Shown here: positions 1 through 11,770 of the stretch, piece by piece | Position numbering within the stretch: the stretch's first letter is position 1 | Layout of the letters: the number at the start of each line of letters is the position of its first letter | DNA from: Ceratothoa steindachneri | Lineage: Eukaryota > Arthropoda > Malacostraca > Isopoda > Cymothoidae | NCBI GenBank assembly: GCA_963969495.1 | Contig: OZ018317.1 | Coordinates: forward strand, 223,150,235-223,214,234 | Direction of reading: 5' to 3' | DNA: 64,000 nt | The notes under the pieces: generated by a model | Seen by the model: the letters and a program-made list of their open reading frames with translations, nothing else | What the model was told of the DNA's origin: nothing | Database searches by the model: none | Position numbers and translations under genes: made by a program

Positions 1-79
1 GGACCTAACTATTTCTGCCTCTAAGGCACCTGCGGCTGCCCTTGTGCTAAACTTGAACAAAAAACGGAAATTATCCATT

Positions 80-195
80 ATCGCTAGTTTGGAACCAAAA
101 GTATCGGTAATACCGATGAATCGATAACGTCGGAAAAAATCGGATAACTGATAACCCGATATCGTTATCGCCAAATTTATCGCGATAACGCTCAC
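80..195. repeat. CGATA/TATCG-rich palindromic cluster
   Basis: Short direct and inverted repeats of TATCG, CGATAA and CCGATA are packed into about 115 bases. Similar clusters are found in the subterminal regions of some BED-finger hAT transposons, where the transposase binds. No transposase or matching opposite end is visible nearby, so this may be one end of a deleted element. Assignment to hAT is inference. Confidence 0.35.
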
Positions 196-300
196 CTATG
201 CATGTGTAGGGATGCGAAGATGTATAGGAGAAAAACTTCCTTCCAACGCGAGAATATAAATAGCCCGTTAAATTACCAAGTCAGTGCGGACTTGGCCGTA

Positions 301-420
301 GTGTGACGGCAGAGTGCTGGCCTTCGGATTCAAAAGACCCGAGATCGATCCCGCAGTCCACAATTTTTACGGAGAAGACCCAGAAGAAAACGGAAAACGC
401 CTTAAGAACAACTCAAGAAG
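301..420 (+). repeat. tRNA-derived SINE head (candidate)
   Basis: An A-box-like block (GGCAGAGTGC, about 308-317) is followed roughly 30 bases later by a B-box-like block (GATCGATCC, about 343-351). This is the spacing of an RNA polymerase III internal promoter in a tRNA-like sequence. The downstream sequence is AAG/GAAAA-rich and does not fold as a full tRNA by eye. Best read as the 5' head of a tRNA-derived SINE; a decayed tRNA gene is the alternative. Confidence 0.4.
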
Positions 421-3200
421 ACTCAAGATAAATGTATCGCCTCCAGAAGAAAACGGAACTCAGGGAAAATGACGTCAAGGGCTAACTCGTCTCAACTCGT
501 CTCAAATCATCGAGAATCATCACGTCATCAAGAATTTGGAACGAATCATCACATCAAGATAAATGCAAGTTAATATCAAGACACTTCAAGAAAAGAAAGA
601 ATTACGAAGATCAAGAATTAACCCAGCCAACTTAAGAAAAAGGAATCTCCGCCAATAAGAATATATAAGAGTCAGATACTTGGAAGTCAAATGTTTCAAG
701 GAGCAACTTCAGTCTAGAAGTAATAAATAGATTCGAATGTAGACTCAAGATGAAAATGATATTAATAAAATAAGAAAAGTATTATAAAAAGGAATGCCCC
801 CCCCCCCATACATGTAACATTTTGATATAGGGTTTAATTTAAGGATAATTTGGATATAAAATAACGGCAATTTGAAGAGAAAATGATAAGGACACATGCA
901 ATGTATAGAAGAGACGCCTGAAATTGTGCGAAAGAAATCTTAAATTAGACACCTATATGCATAAGGATACCGGAAAGCCGACACTGCAGGTGTGTGGGGG
1001 TGGGGCGGGGTTAAATTTAATCAAATAAAGGAGTAACGTGGCAAACGCGATATAGCTGGACCATGATCAGCGAAAGTTTCTTGAGAGGTCTCCATTGATA
1101 CGGAAATTCCGTTGAATTATTTAATATATTACGCTATGCGTAGACTAGGCGCTGCATACATGGACTTTCTACCGCTGAAGATAAATCACACTGATCTGCA
1201 TTTTAAATCCTTTTTTTAAAGATCAGAAATTCGTCCACAATTTAAGACCAGGTTTGTAACCTGAATTTAGCATTAAACTCCATTTCTCAATCAGGTCAGT
1301 GTCGAGGATTAGTGAGTGGGTAATCCCAGTCAGACTTCCTGGACATATATTTTATTACCGCACCGAGGTGACGCGGAGGTGAAGTGTATACAATACACCT
1401 ACCTTAGCCACTTCCGGTGAATAAGAATAACCCCGGTGAGTCCCCTTTGATCAAAACTAAGATGATGATCCCCTGAGTGTGTCCCCATTAAGTAAAAGTC
1501 AATCATGGATGGATCGGTGTAATATTGAGACTTAAGCTGAGTGGATTGCTTAATAATTGCCAAAGGATCGTTCAAAATAGTTAAACACACAGAGGCAAAA
1601 ATAATCTTTAATGTACATGAAATTGAAATAAGCAACAGCGTATATAAATATAAATAGAATTAATCTTGCACTGAATAAATAAGTCTACAAAAATGTCGTG
1701 GGGATTACTTGAAAATTACTCACTAGGATGCTTGCGTCTTAATGGCACCCGACAGAACGAATGGAATATTATTATTTAGTTAAACACTGAATTAAGATCT
1801 TCTAATACTTGAGGTTATGGGCTCGGGATGGGAAGTCTAGTTCACAAAGAAACTGGTGAAGTTAGGGGAGGGGATAGTTCAATTTAACGATACCTTTGAG
1901 TTCATAAGTATGTCTGAGAATGACGGTGAAGTTCTTGTTCTGATGACGATGATCGCACCTAGTCTGGCCGTCCAAGGTTACCGATTGAGAGGGTAATCCT
2001 AGATCGGTGATATAATGATCCTATGCCGGATCACGAAGGTGAGCCAAACGGTGACTCAAATCGGACTTCTTCCTCGAGGTACCTGTCCGATTATTCGGCT
2101 CCTGGAGTGGGTAGCCAAAACCGATTACCTAGCTACGTCTAGGGTAATCCGCAGAGGGAGGTCCTGTGTAACCTTAGACTCTGAAGGGGAGGGAGGAGGG
2201 CTGCGAGAAGTTTGTCACCTACAAGTACCGTGACGGCAACAACCAATTCACCGAGAAGTCCCTTCCTTGCAGCGGGCGAACGGTTTCCTTTTGTGGATCG
2301 GGCTCCATACACTCGACGTAGGTCCAAGATCTTCTGCCAGGATCCAGGGAGTTTTCCTTTTATTTCCCTCGCGAGAAGAAATCGAGAGAGAGCACCGAAT
2401 TCTCGTAAAATCCGTATCGCCGCGCCAAAGACCTTTTTTCATTTGTGGGCAGAGAGTATGTCTTTCGCACCTTCGAGCCATCTCTGAGTTTACGATCGCG
2501 CGAAAAATGCGACAGAGAATTCGAGGCGACTGGGACATTCAAAAATACGGGAGGGGCAAGCAGCTTGTGTCGGAGTATTTCTGCATACACTTATGTACGC
2601 GATATTTAGACTTCTACAGTCAGATCTTTTAGATATGCTAGATTAAACAAAAATATTGGTATGTATCAATAGGTTTTACCGAACGGGTGTTTATTTACAG
2701 TATCCGCGGAAAACCTTGATCGATTGGAGTATAAAAATTCCTAAGAAACCGTTGCGCAAGATTTTTTTGGATGTGCTCTTATGTTGATCTGAATTTCCTT
2801 TTATCATCTCCGTAAAATCTACTTTTGCTCTCAGATGCAGTAGACTGAGTAGAGCGACATTAAAAACAGAGATTATACAGAGTTATCGAACGTCGTGTTT
2901 CGTGTCCGTGATTTATTTTACATTGAGTGTGCTTTTATAATGGACAGTTATCTTTGTACTCGTTAATGTTGTGCTTGCACAGTGAGTGGATTAATGTGGA
3001 GGGAGGCTTGCGCTGGGCCTATCCCCACAGCTTAGCCTCACACAGAATTGCTAGTGGCAAGAGTTAATCAGGAGGCTGACAAAATATTGACAGATAAGTA
3101 AAAAGGATTTCTATGGTAATTGTTAGGGTGTTGGCAGAGCAAATAAAAAGAAGCAAATTAGTTATAAAAAAGGAGAAGACTACTATGTGATAAAAAATTG
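421..3200. other. Region without a recognised gene
   Basis: AT-rich sequence with a run of C around 798-806 and no recognisable protein. Between 2,000 and 2,640 the composition becomes GC-richer and several overlapping short frames are open on both strands, but none resembles a known family or shows clear codon structure. The last 200 bases may be the 3' untranslated part of the minus-strand LINE that follows. Nothing else is supportable. Confidence 0.5.
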
Positions 3201-3212
3201 AAAAGTGAGGGT

Positions 3213-4425
3213 TTAAAAGATTCCTCTGCCTAAATGAAGCGAAGGTGGAACAAGCGAGGGATAGTTAAAACGGTCGAGAAACAAGACGACTGGAGAGTGG
3301 CAAAATGAGGGCATTCTAGCAGAAGATGGGCGATAGATTAGCCGCCACCACAAAAAAAACGACAGCAAGGGCTGGTTTGAGCCAAAACATGATGACCATG
3401 GGTAAATCTTGTGTGGCCGATGAGAACGCGGCAAAGGGCCACCTCTAAGGACCGCAGTCTCTGAAGTCTCGAGGGCCAAAAGCGAACAGATTTTTTTAAT
3501 TTTATATAATTTAACTGATGAACATCCATCTCATTCCTCCTGCCACAACTGAAAAATATATTCTCTTATAGAGTGAAAGGAGTCTCGAAAGGGCAATGCA
3601 GAGCTACCTGGGGACACAGATTAGGCTATCTGGATGCAATCTTGTCCAGCCAGTTTCATATTTCTGTGATTAAGGGATGGGAAGCATTAAAAGAGCAAAT
3701 TGCCTGCAAAGCATTCCTAGAGTCGGAGAAAATTACGAAATCGTTAAAAAGTAAAATTTGGATAAGTCAAAAAGGTAAAAAAAAGGCTTAAAGTTCAACA
3801 GTAAAAAATTCAAGCTGCCAGCGGAAAGAGAAAGTTAAAAACTCTCCTGAGTAGGTAGCTGCGGCCCCCATGCCACTGTCTGACTTGGAACCATCCGGGT
3901 ATATCGGGCAGTGTTGTATATTTGAGATCGCATGTTTTAGGAACAGGCTCTTAAGGGAGCAAGGGTCAACGGACGACTGATACAAACTGTGGGAGGGGGA
4001 GCACTTCAACTAGGGGCCTGCGTTGATGGAAGGGCAAGGATCCTTAGATCACCCAGGTTGGAGAGATGATCTACCTGGAGGTTCAGGGGTCGGAGTAACG
4101 ACGGCAACTTATCGAATGCCGCCGTTGACTCGGCAGCAAACAGATATCTGTAAATCTCAGATACAGGGGCCTGCTGTACACGGCAGAGGTATCGCATGCT
4201 GATCTGGAGTCGATGATAAGGCAAAAGGAGCACCCCACTCTTACAGTAAAGGCTGTTGACGGAAGAAGTACGGAAGGCTCCACTGGAGAGACGAACTCCG
4301 AGTTTGCGAATCGGGTTGAGAATTTTAATAGGCTGAGAGGGAAGCCGAGAAGTAAATTTGGCATCCAGAGTCCAAGTTGGATTGGACGATAGCAGTGTAT
4401 AGTGATCACAGTGTTTGAACAATCT
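3213..4425 (-). mobile_element. I/Jockey-type LINE, RT C-terminus to RNase H (defective)
   Basis: Read on the minus strand. From 4,422 to 4,009 the translation matches the RT-to-RNase H connecting region of I/Jockey-group LINEs (motifs LGVRLSSGAFRTS and YHRLQISMRYL). RNase H follows, with PDGSKS near 3,900 and SDSRNALQAI near 3,725 for catalytic aspartates. The typical C-terminal block EVALCRVLIGHTRFTHGH lies near 3,420. Frames change several times and there are stops, so this is a dead copy. It lacks ORF1, endonuclease and most of RT. It abuts, in opposite orientation, the CR1 copy beginning near 4,535. Confidence 0.8.
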
Positions 4426-4534
4426 ACTTGGAGGTCGCTAGAAAGGGTGTCACCACGCCACCAAAAGGAAATAGAGAGACGAATAAGAGGGGAAACGGAA
4501 GAGCGTAGGGAGTCCTACATTCGAGGACTCCCTG

Positions 4535-6645
4535 AAAGTTCTTTTGTTTAATGCGAAGTCAATCAAGAACAAGTATCTTGAACTTCGTGGCCTCGTAGCG
4601 ACGAAAGAACAGAGTCGTGGGTAAAAAACCTCAAGCCTAGATTTTGAGCGGAAATTCATGATTCCTGGTTATCAAGTCTTCCTAAAAAAAACAGGCTAGA
4701 CAGAGAGGGTGGTGGTGTGATGTTGTATGTTAGGGATACATTCAAAACAACGAACTGCAACATTATATCCGACCACGAGCAACTAGGTGTAGACCTAGAT
4801 ATAGGTCCTGCCAGATACAGGACATTGCTGCTTTATAGACCTCCTGCACAATTCGTTGAGAATGATAGGGTTGCACCGGTTGCTGAGTGAACTTGTTGAA
4901 GACAGTGTGTATCATCATGGGAGACTTCAACACCAAATTTGACTGGGAAACCAGAGAACCCTGTGGCGAGAATGCACTGCTCAAGACGTTCGCGAACAAT
5001 GAGTTTCTGACTCAATGGGTGAGAGCGTCGACGAGCGGTAATAATATTCTCAACTTGGTTTTCACCTCTGAGGATGACATCGTTGAGGGGGTCTCTGTAG
5101 GCGAGGAGCTTGGTGGCAGTGACTACCGTCTAGTTAGATTTGTAGTCAAGGTCCCCAAGGTAGAGTCTGTGAATCGTAAATCGAGGAACTTTGATTAGAG
5201 AAAGGCAGACTTTGCAGGTCTTAGTGCTGGAATGGCTGATGTGAGGCTGAGAAGGTGTGAGGATGTTGAACATTTGTGGAATAGTTTCAGAACTACGTTC
5301 ATGAGTCTTCAATCACGATTTATCCCTGTTAAAAGCTTGCGTTAGTCTTTTGTTCAACCATGGTGGTTTAATCGAGAAATTCGGTGAACTGCTGAGGGAG
5401 AAGAGAACAGTGTACCGGCAGTCAATGATTTATGGTGACTTCGATGAGTTCCGTACGCTAGCTAGGAGAGTGAAGTCCAGCATAAGGGCGGCAAAGCGTG
5501 CCGAGGATCTCTGAGTGGCGAGGCTTTGCAAAGAGAGTCCCAAGGAGGTCTTTGCTTATGTAAACAGCCGTAAACCAATCCGCCGAAAGATTGGGCCTTT
5601 TGGTGAATGAGGAGGGGGCATTAAAACACTCAGATGTAGAAAATGCAAACATCCTGAACGACTACTTCTCTTCAGTGTTCACTGATGATGAGTGTGGTCC
5701 CATCCCTCAGCCAAGTACAAAAAAGAATCAATGATCTAAAGACCGATAAGTCCCATGTCCCGGATGGGTTTCTACCTAGAGTGTTGAAAGAAGTGCGTGA
5801 TGATGTGTCACGACATCTGGGTACACTCTTCAGCATGTCAAACCGGAGTGGATGCGTTCCTAGAGACTGGCGTGAGTCGGAGGTGACTTCTATCTTCAAG
5901 AAAGGAGACTCTAGCCAACCGTCGACCTACCTACCTATTAGTTTAACTTCGATAGTTGGTAAACTCATGGAAAGCATCATTGTGGACAAAATAACGTCAT
6001 ATTTAGAGTCAAACTTGCTATTGAGGACTTCCCAGCACGGGTTCCGAAGGCAACGGTCATGCCTGACGAATCTTGTGGAATTCTTCCACTTCGTTTTCAG
6101 TGAGCACGATCAGGATAAGGCGGTGGATGTTATCTACTTATACTTTTAGAAAGCCTTTGGTAAGGTGCCACACCTCCGCCTTCTCCTGAAAGTGCGTGCA
6201 CTGGGCATAGACGGAAACGTAGCAGTTTCGATAGAGAACTGGCTAAGCGGCAGCCGGTAACGTTTGGTGTTAAATGGACTGGCTTCTGAGTGGGTGCCCG
6301 TTATTAGCGGTGTTTCTCAAGGTTCTGTCCTCGGACCACTACTGTTCATCATCTATGTTAACGACATGGACGGTGACATGGTTGCGAAGATTTTAAAATT
6401 TGCCGATGATACCAAGCTTGGTATGAACGTTGCAAAGAAAGGAAATACTGCCGGCCTTCAAGATGATCTTCGGGAGATTAGGGAGTGATCAGACACGTGA
6501 CAAATGCTATTTAACGTGAACAAGTGCAAAGTGATGCATATCGGCCAACGAAACCCCCAATCTCAGTATATCCTTAAGGGCACTGCTATTGAATCTAACG
6601 ACACTGAGAAGGGCCTGGGTGTAACAAACACTTGTAGTGGTTTAA
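4535..6645 (+). mobile_element. CR1 LINE copy 1, ORF2 (frameshifted, 3' truncated)
   Basis: The ORF2 product of CR1 non-LTR retrotransposons nicks target DNA with an APE-like endonuclease and reverse-transcribes the element there. The endonuclease starts near 4,535 (LLFNAKSIKNKYLELRGL), continues with GGGVMLYVRD near 4,705, and has MGDFN near 4,918 and GGSDYRLV near 5,113. The linker and RT follow: DGFLPRVLKE near 5,764, PISLTSIVGKLME near 5,935, GFRRQRSCLTNL near 6,040, SQGSVLGPLLF near 6,315 and FADDTK near 6,399. Frameshifts and stops break it into at least six frames. Similarity ends near 6,640, inside the RT C-terminus, just before a (TA)n tract, so the 3' end is missing. That is unusual for LINE truncation and points to later rearrangement. 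Confidence 0.9.
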
Positions 6646-6678
6646 CTCCTACAAAATGTAATAAATTACCCCCAAACA

Positions 6679-6683
<5 letters not shown>

Positions 6684-6755
<72 letters not shown>
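6684..6755. repeat. (TA)n microsatellite
   Basis: About 36 uninterrupted TA units directly following the truncated CR1 copy 1. Confidence 0.98.
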
Positions 6756-6759
<4 letters not shown>

Positions 6760-7326
6760 TAGCTATATCAGGTAATGTATAAATGGCTATATTTCCCTTT
6801 CACCATGTGAACGTAAATTCAGCAAATGCTCTATTTCAATCATGCTCCGCTATTAACAGGTTCGTCAAAAATTTACGTACAATTCTTAATTTGTTTTCCC
6901 CCTTTGTATCAAACTCAAATTCATTATGGCGTTTTTTTTCATTTCCAGACTCATTAATCACGTTGCCTATTAGTATAGATTTTCCCTTCACTCCAAATCA
7001 TTAGCACAGATCTATCCTTCATCCCAAATCATTATTATATAACTTCCTACAGTCTCAAACCAAATTATCGTATAACCTTCGTTACACTAGAATTAATTCA
7101 TCCCCACATTATTTACATGTCACATAGTTCTAATTAATCAATAGACCACTGTCCTATTTAATAATTGTCCACAATCATTCATCGCCATTTTTTTTTTAGT
7201 CTCCCTTATTAAGTTTTCTATTCATTGATCAGGCGTTGCCTGTTTACATAAACCATATTGTCGTACTGTACAATTCTTAATTTTGTAATTTAAAGGACAT
7301 AACTTAGGCTCTCCCCCTATTATATA
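6756..7326. other. AT-rich spacer between CR1 copies
   Basis: T- and A-rich sequence with many degenerate AATTCTTAA/ATCATTA words. No coding similarity is visible. It separates the 3'-broken CR1 copy 1 from copy 2, which resumes at a position equivalent to about 5,488 of copy 1. Confidence 0.6.
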
Positions 7327-8325
7327 CCGGCAAAGCGTGCCAAGGATCTCTGAGTGGCGAGACTTTGCAAAGAGAGTTTCAAGGAGATCTTTGCTTATGT
7401 AAACAGCCGTAAACCAATCCGCCGCAAGATTGGGCCTTTGGTAAATGAAGAGGGGGGACTTAAAGCACTCACATGCAGAAAATGCAAATCTCCTGAACGA
7501 CTACTTCTCTTCAGTGTTCACGGAAGAGTGTGGTCCCATCCCCCAGCCCATGGATTCTTACTTGGGTGAAAAGCTGGAGGAAATGCACTTCAACCAAATC
7601 GAAGTAGAGAAAATCACTGACCTAAAGACGAATAAGTCCCCTGGCCCGGACGGGTTTCTACCTAAAGTTTTGAAAGAAATGTGTGATGATGTGTCACGAC
7701 ATCTGGGCACAATATTTAACATGTCAATCCGGACTAGATGCGTTCCTAGAGACTGGCGTGAGGCAGAAGTGACTCCTATCTTCAAGAAAGGAGACTCTAG
7801 CCAACCGTCAAACTACCTACCTATTAGTTTAACTTCGATAGTTGGTAAACTCATGGAAAGCATCATGGTGGACAAAATAACATCATATTTAGAGTCAAAC
7901 TTGCTATTGAGGAGTTCCTAGCACGAATTTCGAAGGCAACGGTTATGCCTGACGAATCTTGTGGAATTCTTCCACTTCGTTTTCAGTGAGCACGATCGGG
8001 ATAAGGCGGTGGATGTTATCTACTTAGACTATCAGAAAGCCTTCGATAAGCTACCACACCGCCACCTTCTCCTAGAAGTGTGTACACTGGGCATATACGG
8101 AAACGTAGCAGGTTGGATAGAGAACTGGCTAAGCGGCAGACGGCAAGGGGTGGTTTTTGATGGACAGGCTTCTGAGTGGGTGCCCGTTATTAGCGATGTT
8201 CCTTAAGGTTCTGTTCTCGGACCACTACTGGTTGCGAATATTTCTAAATTTGCCGGTGATACCAAGCTTGGTATGAACGTTGCAAAGGAAGGAAATACTG
8301 CCCGCCTACAAGACGATATATATAT
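7327..8325 (+). mobile_element. CR1 LINE copy 2 (internal fragment, defective)
   Basis: Same CR1 subfamily as copies 1 and 3 and same strand as both. It starts in the endonuclease-RT linker (ARLCKESFKEIFAYVNSRKP). It runs through the fingers and palm (SPGPDGFLPKVLKE, WREAEVTPIFKKGD, SIVGKLMESIMVDK) in one frame from 7,445 to 7,918. A TAG stop interrupts it at 7,919 and it resumes at 7,961. After PLL near 8,228 it jumps to ANISKFAGDTK, deleting the segment that separates these motifs in copy 3. The catalytic FADD reads FAGD, so it would be inactive in any case. It ends in a (CT)n(TA)n tract. Confidence 0.9.
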
Positions 8326-8333
8326 CGCTTCCC

Positions 8334-8444
<111 letters not shown>

Positions 8445-9387
8445 GAATTAAACCACATTCTCCGAAGACAATTTAATTCAGAACAGTTTCAGTGTATCTC
8501 ACAACCTTTTTCAACTGACACTGGGCAGAAAATATAAGAGAAATGCATATGAGCATAACACAATATTCCCTCTTTTTCCCCCAATCCCCTACTTGTGGCT
8601 AATCTAGGGAAAGGGGGTGGGCCTAAACATATTGAAGGTCTGGCATTTTACTATTTTGTTTATTTGCGATCTTATTACAGGATTAAAAGAAAATTGACCC
8701 TCAGATAGATTTAAAATAGGAACTGACGATATCAAGCTCGATTCTACGATTCTTCTCTTAACATAGTTAGCCGATTTAAATACCATTTTACTTCGATTGA
8801 AATCGATCGTATGATTCTTGTCTCTAACATGGCAAAATATTCCACTACTTTCGCTGCCCACTCTAATATCTCTTTTGTGTTCGTACAATCCCTTGTCTAG
8901 ATTTCTCCCCGTTTCCCCTATATAAACTTTATGGCAATCGTTGCATGGTACTGCATATACTCCTATGTTATGATGTTCTTTGGGTTTCCTGGCAATCATC
9001 AATTGGTTTAAGGAATTATTATATTTAAAGGCCAGATTAATACCCACTTTTCCAAATATGTCCTTTAAACTATTTAATTGATTATTAAATGGCAATGTTA
9101 TACATTTGTTGAAGTCATTAGTGCGGGATGGCTTATTACCATAGAATGTTTTCCTAGCTGCAAAATGGGCAGACAATATGAACCAATCGGGGTAATACAA
9201 GTTAGAAAAAATAGTCCTCATAATGACAATTTATTATCTATTATCATATTCCCATTCACATTTGAATTTGATGGAGACATGCAAATCATTCAAATTATTA
9301 AAAAAGGTATCAAAATCATCGCCATTAGGCCATAGAGAAAATACATCGTCAATGTACCTTAACCATATAAAGTTAGGGGGAGAAATT
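8445..9387 (-). mobile_element. Penelope-like element, left (minus) arm of palindrome
   Basis: PLEs encode a reverse transcriptase related to telomerase plus a C-terminal GIY-YIG endonuclease. Read on the minus strand, this copy starts near 9,387 with NFIWLRYIDDVFSLW (YIDD is the RT catalytic motif). After a deletion of about 188 bp relative to the right arm it continues as an open frame 9,221-8,604. The GIY-YIG module is clear: GVYAVPCNDCHKVYIGETGR, followed by EHKRDIR. A tail of about 160 bases extends to 8,445 and abuts the microsatellite. The copy is 5' truncated at the RT core, so it lacks the RT fingers and cannot be autonomous. Confidence 0.9.
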
Positions 9388-10346
9388 GGTTAAGGTACAT
9401 TGACGATGTATTTTCTGTATGGCCTAATGGCGATGATTTTGATACCTTTTTTAATAATTTGAATAATTTGCATGTCTCCATCAAATTCAAATGTGAATGG
9501 GAATATGATAATAGATTGCCCTTTTTAGATGTCCTCATTAATAAAGATCACCATGAAGTAAAACTTGACGTGTATAGGAAACCAACCCACTCGAATGCCT
9601 ATATACATTATTTTTCGTTTCACGATAATACTGTTAAAAAATCGGTAATTTCTAACTTTTTCCTTAGAGCATACAAAATATGTCATCCTTCCTATTTAGA
9701 TGAAGAAATTGTCATTATGAGGACTATTTTTTCTAACTTGTATTACCCCGATTGGTTCATATTGTCTGCCCATTTTGCAGCTAGGAAAACATTCTATGGT
9801 AATAAGCCTTCCCGCACTAACGACTTCAACAAATGTATAACATTGCCATTTAATAATAAATTAAATAGTTTAAAGGACATATTTGGAAAGGTGGGTATTA
9901 ATCTAGCCTTTAAATATAATAATTCCTTAAACCAATTGATGATGGCCAGGAAACCCAAAGAACATCATAACATAGGAGTATATGCAGTACCATGCAGCGA
10001 TTGCCATGAAGTTTATATAGGGGAAACGGGGAGAAATCTAGACAAGAGATTGTACGAACACAAAAGAGATATTAGAGTGGGCAGCGAAAGTAGTGGAATA
10101 TTTTGCCATGTTAGAGACAAGAATCATACGATCGATTTCAATGGAAGTAAAATGTTATTTAAATCGGCAAACTATGTTAAGAGAAGAATCGTAGAATCGA
10201 GCTTGATATCGTCAGTTCCTAATTTAAATCTAACTGAGGGTCAATTTTCTTTTAATCCTGTAATAAGATCGCAAATAAACAAAATAGTAAAATGCCAGCC
10301 CTTCAATATGTTTAGGCCTACCCCCTTCCAGATTAGCCACAGGTAG
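9387..10346 (+). CDS. PLE polyprotein fragment: RT palm/thumb plus GIY-YIG endonuclease
   Basis: Open for 319 codons with no internal stop; the natural start is missing because the element is 5' truncated. Domains in order are RT catalytic WLRYIDDVFS (residues about 1-10), RPFLDV-like block NRLPFLDVLI with VYRKPTHSN (about 43-70), a linker, and GIY-YIG endonuclease GVYAVPCSDCHEVYIGETGR (about 193-212) with RLYEHKRDIR. It ends shortly after NPVIRSQINKIVK. The partner arm has several substitutions and a deletion, so the intact reading frame suggests a fairly recent insertion. A host role for this truncated frame is not indicated. Confidence 0.85.
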   Translation, partial: WLRYIDDVFSVWPNGDDFDTFFNNLNNLHVSIKFKCEWEYDNRLPFLDVLINKDHHEVKLDVYRKPTHSNAYIHYFSFHDNTVKKSVISNFFLRAYKICHPSYLDEEIVIMRTIFSNLYYPDWFILSAHFAARKTFYGNKPSRTNDFNKCITLPFNNKLNSLKDIFGKVGINLAFKYNNSLNQLMMARKPKEHHNIGVYAVPCSDCHEVYIGETGRNLDKRLYEHKRDIRVGSESSGIFCHVRDKNHTIDFNGSKMLFKSANYVKRRIVESSLISSVPNLNLTEGQFSFNPVIRSQINKIVKCQPFNMFRPTPFQISHR

Positions 10347-10497
10347 GGGATTTGCGGAAAAAAGCGGGGATCTTGTGTTATGCTTATATGCATTTTTCTT
10401 ATATTTTCTGCCCAGTGTCAGTTGAAAAAGGTTGTGAGATACACCGAAACTGTTCTGAATTAAATTGTCTTCGGAGAATGTGGTTTAATTCCTCATC
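9387..10497 (+). mobile_element. Penelope-like element, right (plus) arm of palindrome
   Basis: Inverted copy of the left arm, nearly identical to it apart from the left-arm deletion. The arms meet head to head around a spacer of about 22 bp (9,365-9,387). It begins at the RT catalytic block (YIDD at 9,396-9,407) and extends through the GIY-YIG endonuclease into a 3' tail of about 150 bp ending near 10,497. As in the other arm, everything upstream of the RT palm is missing, consistent with 5' truncation during target-primed reverse transcription. A partial inverted copy at the 5' end is a known PLE arrangement. Confidence 0.9.
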
Positions 10498-10523
10498 TTT
10501 TCTTGCGATATTGCATTAATTTT

Positions 10524-10528
<5 letters not shown>

Positions 10529-10622
<94 letters not shown>

Positions 10623-10690
10623 TATATATATATATATATATAATATAATATAATATAATATAATATAATATAATATAATATAATATAATA
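10529..10690. repeat. (TA)n(GA)n(TA)n(TAATA)n compound microsatellite
   Basis: TA units to 10,580, then 20 GA units (10,581-10,620), TA units to about 10,642, then about ten TAATA pentamers to 10,690. The first two blocks mirror the (CT)n(TA)n tract on the other side of the PLE palindrome. Confidence 0.97.
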
Positions 10691-11529
10691 ATTGAAAAGC
10701 ACATAACGCCTGATATATAGAGGTATTTAAAGACCCAACGAAATGGAAATTTTAACACAACCCGAAAAAACGCTAAGGAGAATATTACATAAACCAATGA
10801 AAGCTTAAGAACGAAAATGGGAGATGTAGAGAATGGAAAGATAAGGCAAACTATTTTGACCGTTATATGATAATAAATAAAGTAGTTGGTACCAACCTGT
10901 GTCATCAAGCGCTCATCGCTTATATGACCATGACGCTTATCGCCAGAGCTACCATCCTCAACTCCCCAAAAGGTTGATTCAAGAAGCCTTTTCAATAAGG
11001 AAGTGTAGGTTTTTATCTAGTGAGAGACAAGACAAGTGTTTTTCTAGTAGAAAGACGCACGGGCTTTTTTGTTTGTAATAATTGAAAATCACATGACACG
11101 TGATATATAGATGTATTTAAAGGCCTAAGGAAATGAGAATTGGTAGCACAACCCGGAAAAACGCTAAGGAGAATATTACATAAACCAATGAAAGCTTAAG
11201 AAGGAAAATGGGAGGTGTAGAGAACGGAAAGATAGGGCAAACTATTTTAAACTTATATGAAAATAAATAAAGAAGTTGGATTTAAACCTGTCTCATCAAG
11301 CGGTCATCTCTTAAATGACCACGACGCTCACCGCCAAAAAAGGTCGATTCAAGAAGCCTTTTGAATAACGAAGTGTAGGTTTTTATCTACTGAAAGACAA
11401 GACAAGTGTTTTTCTAGTAGAAGGGGCACGGGCTTTTTCTTTGTAATAATTGAAAATCACATGACACGTGATATATAGATGTATTTAAAGGCCCAACGAA
11501 ATGGAAATTGGTAACACAACCCGGAAAAA
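10691..11529. repeat. Tandem repeat, period about 390/368 bp, 2.2 copies
   Basis: Each unit starts with ATTGAAAA(G/T)CACAT, at 10,691, 11,081 and 11,449. Units 1 and 2 match along their whole length with scattered substitutions and small indels. Unit 3 stops after about 80 bases, at CCCGGAAAAA. The related phrase TTGAATAACGAA...TAGGTTTTTAT recurs near 14,133-14,160. No coding capacity is evident. It could be a satellite or a repeated terminal segment associated with the neighbouring PLEs. Confidence 0.85.
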
Positions 11530-11770
11530 ACAAACGTAGATTAAACGTTCTATGAACTTTGCTTTGGTTATCATGGGAACTGAGGCATGAGACTAACGGT
11601 GACGCAGCGGGCAAAACTGAATCGGTGTTACCTTCTATTTCAACAAGTTTTCCAGAAAATGAAGCTAAACACTAATATTTAGTCTGCAAAAATGTACAAT
11701 AGTTATTTCATTCTAATATGATAAAATAACCTCATCATTGACACATTAATAATTACCTTTTACCATAAAA

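Noticed and set aside
2015..2632. Overlapping open frames of 72-121 codons on both strands
   Set aside because: They occur on both strands in the same GC-rich patch, have no recognisable motif and no convincing start context; probably chance.
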